DNA of 30,703 nt from Clostridium sp. CAG:508 (GTDB taxonomy: Bacteria > Bacillota > Clostridia > TANB77 > CAG-508). The notes under the pieces are model-generated. The model was not told the DNA's origin, searched no databases, and worked only from the letters and a program-made list of their open reading frames with translations. The DNA lies in the NCBI GenBank assembly GCA_000435755.1, contig FR889073.1, positions 1 through 30,703 of the forward strand, read 5' to 3'. The translations under genes were made by a program, and so were the position numbers. Below, one piece after another: positions 1-7,187 of this stretch. Position 1 is the stretch's first letter. The number at the start of each line of letters is the position of its first letter.

Positions 1-71
1 TTTCTCAAAGGTTTGTTATTTACTTTTCAATGTGCTTTTTATGTTCACCGTTCTTGATGTGAACGAATGTT
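1..71 (-). other. Non-coding leader with a hairpin, possibly a 16S rRNA leader
   Basis: This is the transcribed segment after the second promoter. It contains a perfect 6-bp hairpin, GTTCAC (43-48) with GTGAAC (59-64). On the minus strand a tract CATTGAAAAGTAAATAAC follows, which resembles the TTGAAAACT-type motifs found in leaders and spacers of Firmicutes rRNA operons. Together with the rest of 1-361 it carries no gene I can support; the remainder is plain AT-rich sequence. Confidence 0.45.
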
Positions 72-268
72 ATTTTACTACTTTATTTTAAAAAAGTCAA
101 CACTTTTTCAAAATATTTTTTTAAATATTTTTGGGCAAAATAATAAACTAGTAAGATGCTATCCTAAAAATGACTTTTCTTTACTAATTTACCCTTCCAC
201 AAACGTATGTGACTTCGTCTATAAGTAGTAACTTATTTAATAATACCACACCAGTTTTATAAAGTCAA
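72..268 (-). promoter_or_regulatory. Tandem sigma-A-type promoters reading toward the left edge, probably an rRNA operon P1/P2 pair
   Basis: Two near-consensus promoters read leftward. The first has TTGACT at 263-268 and TATTAT at 240-245, with a 17-base spacer. The second has TTGACT at 95-100 and TAAAAT at 72-77, also with a 17-base spacer. No ORF lies between them and the window edge. Tandem strong promoters followed by a non-coding leader are typical of Firmicutes rRNA operons. No rRNA sequence is inside the window, so the identity of the downstream unit is inference. Confidence 0.6.
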
Positions 269-361
269 GCTATTTTTTGTAGTTTTTTAAATTTTTTTAT
301 ATTTTTTTATAAGTTTATATATTTCTAGCTAATTCTCTTAAATTTAATCTCAAGATATTGG

Positions 362-595
362 TCAAATTTCCACTAATATAACATCATCCCCTATGCATTT
401 TATGTTCTGCCATTGTATTACAATATCGTTGTTTGAAGAGAACATACTTAAGAGTCTATTACTTCCTGGCACTATTATTGATGTAATTGTCCCTGTTTCC
501 AAATCTGCGCATACATCTTGAACAAATCCCAATCTTTTTCCGTCTCGTATATTTATTACTTCTTTATGTTTGAAATCCATTCCTTTTTGTCCCAT
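362..595 (-). CDS. ylmC: YlmC/YmxH family PRC-barrel sporulation protein
   Basis: A 77-residue protein made of one PRC-barrel-like fold. It begins MGQKGMDFKHKEVINI and contains the family's RDGKRLGFVQDV segment, followed by a strand-rich half ending in WQNIKCIGDDVILVEI. The ATG at 595 was chosen because GGAGG lies about 8 bases upstream; longer in-frame extensions lack a ribosome binding site. Members of this family sit downstream of sigG in many Clostridia, as here, and are annotated as sporulation proteins with no defined biochemical role. A hairpin separates it from sigG. Family assignment is solid, function is not. Confidence 0.88.
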   Translation of the reverse strand: MGQKGMDFKHKEVINIRDGKRLGFVQDVCADLETGTITSIIVPGSNRLLSMFSSNNDIVIQWQNIKCIGDDVILVEI

Positions 596-642
596 ATGTT
601 TTCCTCCTGTATTTGTCTTCTTATATAATATGTTTATTTTAT

Positions 643-714
643 AAAAAAAATGCACCTATTTGAAATGCACCCCAAATGTTAGACAAAAATTTAACATTTG
701 GAGGTGTATTTTTT
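643..714 (-). terminator. sigG-ylmC intergenic hairpin with two alternative pairings
   Basis: A perfect 10-bp core pairs 672-681 (CCAAATGTTA) with 692-701 (TAACATTTGG). It extends by 8 pairs (664-671 with 703-710) around a one-base bulge at 702. A second copy of the outer arm (GGTGCATT on the minus strand, 649-656) is followed by a run of Ts and could pair with 703-710 instead, giving a hairpin with a classic U tract. On the plus strand the first hairpin is directly followed by TTTTTTATTT, so it may also stop transcription coming from the left. Confidence 0.6.
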
Positions 715-1486
715 ATTTATATATTCTCTTAATGTGATTTATTGCTGTTCTTTCTAATCTTGATACTTGTGCTTGTGAAATTCCTATTTCTTCTGCAACT
801 TCTATTTGTGTTCTTCCTTCAAAAAATCTTTTATTTATTATCATTCTTTCTTTTTCATTTAATCTTTTCATTGATTCTGCAATTGTGATGTTTTGTGTCC
901 ATAGTTCATCTGTATTTTTTTTATCTTTTACTTGATCTATTATATATATGTTTTCTGTGTTTTCACTATAGGCCGGTTCTTGAAGTGATATCGGTTCCTG
1001 AATAGCATCCAAACTTATTACTATTTCTTCTTTGCTAACTTCTAATTGTTTAGCTATTTCTTCAATTGTTGCCTCTCTTTGTTCTTCCTTATATATTTTT
1101 TCTTTTACTCCTAGTGCCTTGTACGCTAAGTCTCTTATTGATCTACTTACTCTGATAGAATTGTTATCTCTTAAATATCTTCTGATTTCCCCTATTATCA
1201 TTGGAACTGCATATGTTGAAAATTGTACATTTTGACTCATATCAAAATTATCTATTGCTTTTATTAATCCTATGCAACCAACTTGAAACAGGTCATCAAC
1301 ATTTTCTCCTTTGTTATAGAATCTTTGAATTACACTTAATACTAATCTTAGATTTCCATTTATAAATTTTTCTCTTGCTTCCAAATCTCCATGTTTTAGT
1401 TTTTTTAACAGCTCATTTCTTTCTTCATTTGATAATGCCTGTAAATTTGATGTATCAACACCACTTATCTCTACTTTTCTTATCAA
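713..1486 (-). CDS. sigG: RNA polymerase sporulation sigma factor sigma-G
   Basis: A 257-residue sigma-70 family protein that directs late forespore transcription. The N-terminus RKVEISGVDTSNLQAL is the sigma-G hallmark. Region 2 is intact (NLRLVLSVIQRF, DDLFQVGCIGLIKAIDNFD, FSTYAVPMIIGEIRRYLRD), as is the region 4.2 helix-turn-helix (TQIEVAEEIGISQAQVSRLE). The start codon is TTG at 1484-1486, with GGAGG 8 bases upstream; no ATG is better placed. The Shine-Dalgarno lies inside the 3' arm of a strong hairpin (separate entry). No in-frame CGG codon is present. I could not recognise a confident sigma-F or sigma-G promoter upstream. Confidence 0.97.
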   Translation of the reverse strand: MIRKVEISGVDTSNLQALSNEERNELLKKLKHGDLEAREKFINGNLRLVLSVIQRFYNKGENVDDLFQVGCIGLIKAIDNFDMSQNVQFSTYAVPMIIGEIRRYLRDNNSIRVSRSIRDLAYKALGVKEKIYKEEQREATIEEIAKQLEVSKEEIVISLDAIQEPISLQEPAYSENTENIYIIDQVKDKKNTDELWTQNITIAESMKRLNEKERMIINKRFFEGRTQIEVAEEIGISQAQVSRLERTAINHIKRIYK

Positions 1487-1494
1487 AAAGAAAA

Positions 1495-1535
1495 CCTCCT
1501 TTGGAATTACTTGTTAAAAGTATTTCCAAAAGAGG
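1495..1535 (-). promoter_or_regulatory. sigG leader hairpin sequestering the Shine-Dalgarno
   Basis: On the minus strand the arm at 1518-1535 (CCTCTTTTGGAAATACTT) pairs with 1495-1512 (AAGTAATTCCAAAGGAGG) around a 5-base loop. That is 18 positions with one G-U wobble and one A-A mismatch. The full AAAGGAGG of sigG lies in the 3' arm. The arm is followed by TTTTCTTTTT, so the same structure could also act as an intrinsic terminator for readthrough from the kinase gene, whose stop codon is 5 bases before the hairpin. Confidence 0.8.
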
Positions 1536-1540
1536 AATTT

Positions 1541-4186
1541 TTATTCTTTATATTGTTCATTTATAGCTTTTAATTTTTCCTTAGAATTTATAAATATGTT
1601 AACAATCTTAGGATCGAAAGCTTTACCACTTTGAGAAATAATGTAGTCTTCTACTTCCGAATATGGCATTGCCTTTTTATATACTCTGTCATTTACTAAT
1701 GCATCATACACATCTATAACAGCCATTATTCTAGATATAATATCTATTTTGTCACCCTTTAACCCGTCAGGATATCCTGTTCCATCATATTTTTCATGAT
1801 GATGCAGAGTTATCTCTTTTGCATATTCTAAAATGTCATTAGATATCTTATCGCTATATGTATTTTCCAGAATTTGATGTCCTATTACAGTATGTTGCTT
1901 CATTTTTTCGTACTCTTCATCTGTTAATTTTCCAGGTTTGTTTAGTATCTCATCTGGTATTCCAACTTTTCCAATGTCATGTAATGTTGCCGCAACTCCT
2001 ATATCTTCAATTGTCTTTTGTTGTTCAAATTCTCCTGTGTTAAAAGATTTTTCAAATTCTTCCAACATTACTTTCATGTACTCTTGTGTTCTTTTTAAAT
2101 GCGCTCCTGTTTCTTTACTCCTTACAGATGTTAAGTTCACTAAACTCTCATATAAAAATTTGTATATGTCTGAAATCTCATTGTTATATCCTTGAATTGT
2201 GTTTTCAATATTCTCTTCTTTGTCCTTTTTTTCTATTATGTCAGTTAGTACTAATCCTATAGTCTTAGCATTGTCTATTCTTCTTATATATCCATCTGTG
2301 CTTGTTATTGTTACGTCTTCTTGTTTTTGATTATTAACTTTATAGTCTAAAAACAACACTAGGTTTTCTTTTGAATTGTATGCCGCTTCTTCTTTGGCAT
2401 TTTCATCAGTTTTATCAATTAAAATTGCTCCCAATTTCTTTGTTTCCACTATTATGTTTATATCTTTTGTATTCAATGTACATATAACATTAAAATTATT
2501 ATTCAAACTTTCTAGCAATTCCCAGTTTCTAATTTTATCTGCTATAAATAATATTGTTTCTCTTTTTTTGTTTTCATTTTCCGAAGTACAGTTTTCACCT
2601 ATTATACCCTGCACTATATTTTTTAAATCTTCTGGTTTCACTGGTTTTTGAATATATGAATGTATATAATTTTTGTTATCTTCTATAACTTTCTCTGTAA
2701 TATTAGTTGCTGTAAGTGCAACTATTGGTGATTGAACGCCAAGCTCTGTTTTCATTATTCTAGATATATCATACCCATTATATTTTGGCATATGAATATC
2801 CATAAGTATTACTGCATAATAGTCTGTTCCATTCTCTTCTATTTTTTTTATTGCCTCCATACCATTATCAGCGATGTCACACTCTAAATTTATTTCCGAT
2901 AATATTTGAGAAGTAATTTCATTTATTGTTTTATTATCATCTACAAGTAAGACTTTATTAGAATTTATTTTGATTGTTTCTCTCTTGCTAAAGTTATTAT
3001 TTACAACTTCATTTCTTACACTTAACATATCCTTTTGTGTACTTTTAGCAAGTTCTAATTCAAAAAAGAATTTAGTGCCTAATCCATAACTACTCTCAAG
3101 CCAAATTTTTCCTCCCATGCTTTCAATTATTTTCTTTACTAAAGGCAATCCGAGTCCAAATCCTTCTTTTTCTTTTATTGTTGGATCATTAACTTGTTCA
3201 AATTCCTTAAATATTTTTACTGTATCTTCTCTTTTTATTCCTCTTCCTGTGTCTTTTACACAAAATCTAATTAAATATGAATCTATATTGTCTTTTGTTT
3301 TTGATATTCCTAGTTCTATATATCCTTTATCTGTATATTTAACCGCATTACTTATTAAGTTAATAAATATTTGCTCTATTTTAGTTTTGTCTTCATAGAG
3401 TTCTATATCATAATTAAAATTCGATTCTATAGACCACTGTATTCCCTTTTTTTCTATTTCTTCTTTAAACATCATATAAACCTTATCTATAACTGTTTTT
3501 AAAGAGAATACTTCTTTCGTATTTATTAAATTAGTAACCTTATTACTTTTTGTTACATTTAATATATTGTTAGTTAACTCTGTTAACAGTCCAGCTGCTT
3601 CTTCTAGCTTTTTCACATATTGGTTTTGCTTTTCATCTAAAGAAGTAGATTTTAAAAAGTATATCATAGCAACTATTATGTTTATTGGGGTTTTTATCTC
3701 ATGTGATAAATTGGCAACAAATAAGTCTTTATTTCTTAGCTCATCATTTGACTTACTAAGTTCTTCTTTTAATCTTGTTTCCTTTTCTATGTATTTATTA
3801 GTGTCCTTTATATATACAAGATATTTTTGTATATTTTGAACATAATACATAGAAATATACATACATGTCTTTTCCTGTCCTTGCATTATTTCAATATTGT
3901 CAGAAAAGAAACCCTCATCTTGAATTTGCTTATCTATTTCTTCTAGCAGTTCTTTATTGTTTTTATAGTCAATTATCTGTAATAATGAAGAATATGTTTC
4001 TTTTAATTCTTTTTTATTTATGTAGACAATTTCATAATTATTGTCTGTTATACAAACTATATCTTCTATCTTTTCAAAAAAACCTTGTACAACATTTATA
4101 TTCAATCCTGTTTCTAAACTTAAGTATTCCTTTTTTCTCCTTTTAAATGGATTTAAAAAATCTAATAACTCCATTGTGTCCCCCAT
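1541..4186 (-). CDS. Hybrid sensor histidine kinase with receiver and HD-GYP phosphodiesterase domains
   Basis: An 881-residue soluble protein with no membrane segment. The order is: a PAS-like sensor (about 30-135); a short coiled coil; HisKA with phospho-acceptor His162 (SHEIKTP); an HATPase with N box (NLISNAVKYTD), G1 (DTGRGI) and G2 (GFGLGLPLVK) up to about 380; a receiver at about 410-530 with DD at 416-417, phospho-acceptor Asp463 (LMDIHMP) and Lys514; a degenerate receiver-like stretch (545-650); and a C-terminal HD-GYP domain with HD at 736-737 and HHHEKYDGTGYP at 795-806. Known HD-GYP domains hydrolyse cyclic di-GMP. It sits between sigE and sigG but has its own promoter. Weak ribosome binding signals leave ATG 4186 or ATG 4174 possible as start. 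A role in sporulation is inferred only from position. Confidence 0.93.
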   Translation of the reverse strand: MGDTMELLDFLNPFKRRKKEYLSLETGLNINVVQGFFEKIEDIVCITDNNYEIVYINKKELKETYSSLLQIIDYKNNKELLEEIDKQIQDEGFFSDNIEIMQGQEKTCMYISMYYVQNIQKYLVYIKDTNKYIEKETRLKEELSKSNDELRNKDLFVANLSHEIKTPINIIVAMIYFLKSTSLDEKQNQYVKKLEEAAGLLTELTNNILNVTKSNKVTNLINTKEVFSLKTVIDKVYMMFKEEIEKKGIQWSIESNFNYDIELYEDKTKIEQIFINLISNAVKYTDKGYIELGISKTKDNIDSYLIRFCVKDTGRGIKREDTVKIFKEFEQVNDPTIKEKEGFGLGLPLVKKIIESMGGKIWLESSYGLGTKFFFELELAKSTQKDMLSVRNEVVNNNFSKRETIKINSNKVLLVDDNKTINEITSQILSEINLECDIADNGMEAIKKIEENGTDYYAVILMDIHMPKYNGYDISRIMKTELGVQSPIVALTATNITEKVIEDNKNYIHSYIQKPVKPEDLKNIVQGIIGENCTSENENKKRETILFIADKIRNWELLESLNNNFNVICTLNTKDINIIVETKKLGAILIDKTDENAKEEAAYNSKENLVLFLDYKVNNQKQEDVTITSTDGYIRRIDNAKTIGLVLTDIIEKKDKEENIENTIQGYNNEISDIYKFLYESLVNLTSVRSKETGAHLKRTQEYMKVMLEEFEKSFNTGEFEQQKTIEDIGVAATLHDIGKVGIPDEILNKPGKLTDEEYEKMKQHTVIGHQILENTYSDKISNDILEYAKEITLHHHEKYDGTGYPDGLKGDKIDIISRIMAVIDVYDALVNDRVYKKAMPYSEVEDYIISQSGKAFDPKIVNIFINSKEKLKAINEQYKE

Positions 4187-4211
4187 TAAATTCTTTAGTA
4201 TTTTCGATTCA

Positions 4212-4239
4212 ATTATATCATAAGATAAAAAAAATACAA
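4212..4239 (-). promoter_or_regulatory. Promoter of the hybrid kinase gene
   Basis: A perfect -10 TATAAT at 4212-4217 is preceded by TGA. The -35 is TTGTAT at 4234-4239 with a 16-base spacer. The -35 overlaps the 3' arm of the sigE terminator, so the kinase gene is likely transcribed independently of spoIIGA-sigE. Confidence 0.65.
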
Positions 4240-4260
4240 ATATTTATTTAAAATATTTGT
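4228..4260 (-). terminator. Intrinsic terminator after sigE
   Basis: A perfect 10-bp stem pairs ACAAATATTT (4251-4260, minus reading) with AAATATTTGT (4236-4245). It is followed on the minus strand by ATTTTTTTT. It begins 15 bases after the frameshift-restored sigE stop at 4275-4277, which is further support that 4275 is the real end of sigE. Confidence 0.85.
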
Positions 4261-4274
4261 ACTTTTTTGTAGAA

Positions 4275-5007
4275 TTATCCAGTTTTACTCATAATTTCTT
4301 TTTTCATTTTATTTATTATTTTCTTTTCTAGCCTAGATATATAGCTTTGTGATATTCCGTAACATATCTGCAACTTCTTTCTGTGTCTTTTCTTTCCCAC
4401 TAATAAATCCAAAACGAAGTTCCATTATATTTCTCTCTCGATTATTAAGTTTTGCAATAGATGCTCTTAAAAGTGATTTATCCACTTCATCTTCGATTTG
4501 TCTTGAAGTCACATCCGAATCTGTTCCTAGTATATCTGATAGCAAAAGTTCATTTCCATCTCCATCTTGATTTAATGGTTCATCAATTGAGATTTCTCCC
4601 TTTATCTTATTACTTCTTCTCAAAAACATTAAGATTTCATTTTCTATGCATCTAGATGCATATGTAGCAAGTTTTATATTTTTATCTGTATTAAATGTAT
4701 TTATTGCTTTCATCAATCCTATTGTTCCAATTGATATTAAATCTTCAAGTCCTACTCCTGTATTTTCAAATTTCTTAGCAATGTATACTACTAGTCTCAA
4801 GTTTCTTTCTACCAATGTTTGCCTAACACTCTCATCTCCATTGGCCAATTTTTCTAGTATCTCTGTTTCCTCTTCGCTAGTTAATGGTGGAGGCAATGTT
4901 TGACTTCCTCCTATATAATATATTGGAAAATTGCCTTCTTCATCGTTTCCAATATATCGTACATATAATGTATTTATACTATTTTTCAATAATTGTAATA
5001 AGTTCAT
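4275..5007 (-). CDS. sigE: RNA polymerase sporulation sigma factor sigma-E precursor, read through a +1 frameshift at CGG
   Basis: The early mother-cell sigma factor, made as a pro-protein and activated by SpoIIGA. ATG 5007 has GGGAG 8 bases upstream and overlaps the spoIIGA end. Pro-sequence, YYIGGSQTLPPPL, NLRLVVYIAKKFENTG, region 2 (DLISIGTIGLMKAINTF) and the start of region 4 are intact. In the zero frame the protein stops at residue 225, 9 codons past a break in region 4.2 (ADMLRNITKLYI, TAG). Skipping the C at 4359 (UUA C GGA) gives ADMLGISQSYISRLEKK and runs to a TAA at 4275-4277, for 243 residues in total; Bacillus SigE has 239. The CGG at 4357-4359 is the only in-frame CGG in the gene. 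Without the shift the -35 recognition helix would be missing. Alternatives are a recent mutation or a sequence error. Confidence 0.93.
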
Positions 5008-5888
5008 CACTTTCGCTCCCTTCTAATAAGTCTAGTCCAAATAATGCAGAGTAGTTATTTTCTAACTTTTGCATTGAAATTCCAATAATAATATTTTCTC
5101 TTTCTTCAACTTCTTCTTTTTCTATTATAATTTTGTCTGCTTTTATTCCTAGCATTAGCCCATTTTGTTTTCCCATTGAAGAAAATGGCAATATTTTTAG
5201 CCTACTAAAATACTCATTATTGAATGATATTTCTTCACCTCCTATTATTTTTTCTATGTTGTCCAATAATTCGGCTGGTATTATAGAATATAACTTTTCT
5301 TTTTCTACTATAATTACTGGTATTTTAGATATTGGATCTCTAAGCAAATTTCCAGTATCCAGCATTGCACTAACTTCTTCTTCTTTATCAAATATCTGTA
5401 TCTTTATTTTGTATATCATATCTTTCTTTTTTAGCTTTGTTTTTATTATTTTAAAAGCAATATTAGTTATAATAAATCCTACTATTCCTCCTAATAATGC
5501 TATTTTTATTGGATATGTACCTATGTAGACTCCGTTTTTCATGAGTACATCTTGAGGTTTAACAAAATAAAGTAATGCAAATGCACAGCCTCCAAATACA
5601 AATGAAGTCAAATAAAATATCACCAGTTGCTTAGCTAACTTTTTAAGTTCCTTTGGATTTAACGCTATATATACCATAATTACTGAAAGTATTATTTTAG
5701 TTATTAAATTTGAGTAGAATGGTAATATGTCTAAATATGCAACTACAGCATATATTCCTCCGTACGAAGCTTGATATTATTAATCTCCATTGTTTAGTTT
5801 TTATTTTCATAATGTAACTAGTTGCAAATAAAATTATGTAATTCATACATAGATTTTCCAAAAGTACTACATCTAGATATATAGTCAT
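4979..5888 (-). CDS. spoIIGA: Sigma-E processing aspartic protease SpoIIGA, read through a +1 frameshift at CGG
   Basis: A polytopic membrane protease that cleaves pro-sigma-E. ATG 5888 (MTIYLDVVLLENLCMNYIIL) has GAGG 8 bases upstream. The zero frame breaks after residue 42 (LIISSFV) at CGG 5760-5762 and ends about 20 codons later. Skipping the C at 5762 (GUA C GGA) gives SFVGGIYAVVAYLDILPFYS and joins the downstream frame, making 302 residues against about 309 in Bacillus. The corrected protein has an N-terminal multi-span membrane half and a C-terminal protease half with the catalytic DTGN motif at about Asp177 (AMLDTGNLLRDP). It overlaps sigE by 29 bases, so the two are translationally coupled. 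No other in-frame CGG is present. Confidence 0.92.
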
Positions 5889-5912
5889 TAAAAATACCTC
5901 ACTATATTGAAA

Positions 5913-5964
5913 ATTATACTACCTTATATTTAAAAAGTGTGTCATTTTCTAGTGGCGAATCGAA
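5913..5964 (-). promoter_or_regulatory. Candidate spoIIGA-sigE promoter with long spacer and possible Spo0A box
   Basis: A perfect -10 TATAAT lies at 5913-5918 and a -35-like ATGACA at 5940-5945, with a 21-base spacer. The Bacillus spoIIG promoter is known for an unusually long 22-base spacer and activation by phosphorylated Spo0A. A partial Spo0A-box match (AATCGAA against TGTCGAA on the plus strand, 5958-5964) lies just upstream of the -35. The -10 is convincing; the Spo0A site is tentative. Confidence 0.5.
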
Positions 5965-5976
5965 GAAATATTCTAC

Positions 5977-6014
5977 AAAAAAATGCAAACTCCAAATAGA
6001 GTTTGCATTTTTCG
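5977..6014 (-). terminator. Intrinsic terminator after ftsZ
   Basis: A perfect stem pairs AAAAATGCAAACTC (5979-5992) with GAGTTTGCATTTTT (5999-6012) around a 6-base loop, followed on the minus strand by a U-rich run. It ends the division cluster and separates it from spoIIGA-sigE. Confidence 0.93.
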
Positions 6015-6024
6015 ATATTTTTTA

Positions 6025-7137
6025 TTATTTTCTTCTTAAAAATGTTGGTATTTCTAAGTTTTCTTGAGGATTTGAACTATCTGTTGGTGTTGGAATAGAA
6101 TTTAATTTTTTATCCCATGCTCTATCTATGATGTCACCTACTGCTAAAGTATTTGATAATGGTCCTTCTTCCTTTTCAAATCCTGTTGCAATAACAGTGA
6201 TTACTATATCTTCATCAAGACTTTCATCAATTACAGCACCAAATATAATATTTGCTTCTGGGTCTACATTTCTTTGAATTAGTTCTGCTGCAGTATTTAC
6301 TTCATGTAATCCTAAATTGCTTCCACCTGTAATGTTAATAATAACTCCTCTTGCACCTTCAATCGAAGTTTCAAGTAATGGGCTTTGTACAGCTTGTTTT
6401 GCTGCGTCTTCAGCTCTGTTTTCTCCAGATGCTCTACCAATACCCATATGTGCCATTCCTGTATTTAACATTATAGTTTTTACATCTGCAAAATCTAAGT
6501 TTACTAATCCTGGGATTGCGATTAAGTCTGATATACCTTGTACACCTTGTCTTAGCACATCATCAGCCATTTTAAAAGCTTCTACAATTGAAGTTTTTCT
6601 ATCAATTACTTGTAATAATTTATCATTTGGAATTACTACTAAAGTATCAACTTTTCCTTTTAAACTTTCAATTCCACGTTCTGCTTGTGATAATCTTTTC
6701 TTTCCTTCAAATGTAAATGGTTTTGTTACTACACCTATTGTTAATATTCCCATTTCTTTTGCGGCTGCTGCAACTATTGGGGCTGCTCCAGTACCTGTTC
6801 CTCCACCCATTCCGGCTGTTACAAATACCATATCTGCTCCGCGTAAAGCTTCTGCGATTTCTGTTTTGCTTTCTTCTGCTGCTTGAGCTCCAATATCTGG
6901 ATTAGCTCCCGCACCTAAACCTCTTGTAATTTTTTCTCCTATTTGTATTTTAGATGCTGCTTTTGAAAGTAGTAAAGCTTGTCTATCTGTATTTACTGCA
7001 ATAAATTCTACGTTTCTAATGCCAGATTCAACCATTCTATTTACAGCATTATTTCCTGCTCCTCCTACACCAATTACTTTGATAGTAGCAGTTCCATCTA
7101 ACATTGTGTTTTCTTCACTGTTATTATCCATTAACAT
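6025..7137 (-). CDS. ftsZ: Cell division protein FtsZ
   Basis: A tubulin-like GTPase that forms the Z ring and recruits the divisome. Visible features: the N-terminal IKVIGVGGAGNNAVNRM, the tubulin signature GMGGGTGTGAAP (about residues 108-119), the T7 region around FKMADDVLRQGVQGISDLI, and the C-terminal conserved peptide IPTFLRRK that binds FtsA. ATG 7137 is preferred because GGAGG is 10 bases upstream; the in-frame ATG at 7146 is only one base from that ribosome binding site. It has about 370 residues, normal for the family. It follows ftsA by about 50 bases and ends at a strong terminator. Confidence 0.97.
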   Translation of the reverse strand: MLMDNNSEENTMLDGTATIKVIGVGGAGNNAVNRMVESGIRNVEFIAVNTDRQALLLSKAASKIQIGEKITRGLGAGANPDIGAQAAEESKTEIAEALRGADMVFVTAGMGGGTGTGAAPIVAAAAKEMGILTIGVVTKPFTFEGKKRLSQAERGIESLKGKVDTLVVIPNDKLLQVIDRKTSIVEAFKMADDVLRQGVQGISDLIAIPGLVNLDFADVKTIMLNTGMAHMGIGRASGENRAEDAAKQAVQSPLLETSIEGARGVIINITGGSNLGLHEVNTAAELIQRNVDPEANIIFGAVIDESLDEDIVITVIATGFEKEEGPLSNTLAVGDIIDRAWDKKLNSIPTPTDSSNPQENLEIPTFLRRK

Positions 7138-7187
7138 ATTGTTCATTCCTCCTAATTCTTACCTTAATATATATTTAAAATTAAAAT

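Noticed and set aside
4357..4359. Sense reassignment of CGG (for example to Gln or Trp, as known in some Firmicutes) as the explanation of the three CGG codons
   Set aside because: Reading CGG as any amino acid leaves all three frames closed within a few to about 20 codons. Only a one-base skip restores family-like sequence.
4357..5765. spoIIGA and sigE as simple pseudogenes of an asporogenous strain, or sequence errors
   Set aside because: Not excluded, but disfavoured. The flanking sequence is otherwise intact, the sites are not homopolymers, all three share N-UA-C-GGN, and they are the only in-frame CGG codons found.
6317..6886. 189-codon open frame on the plus strand opposite ftsZ
   Set aside because: It is antisense to a certain gene, has no ribosome binding site, and its composition mirrors ftsZ codon bias. 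Similar plus-strand frames opposite other minus-strand genes were left out for the same reason.
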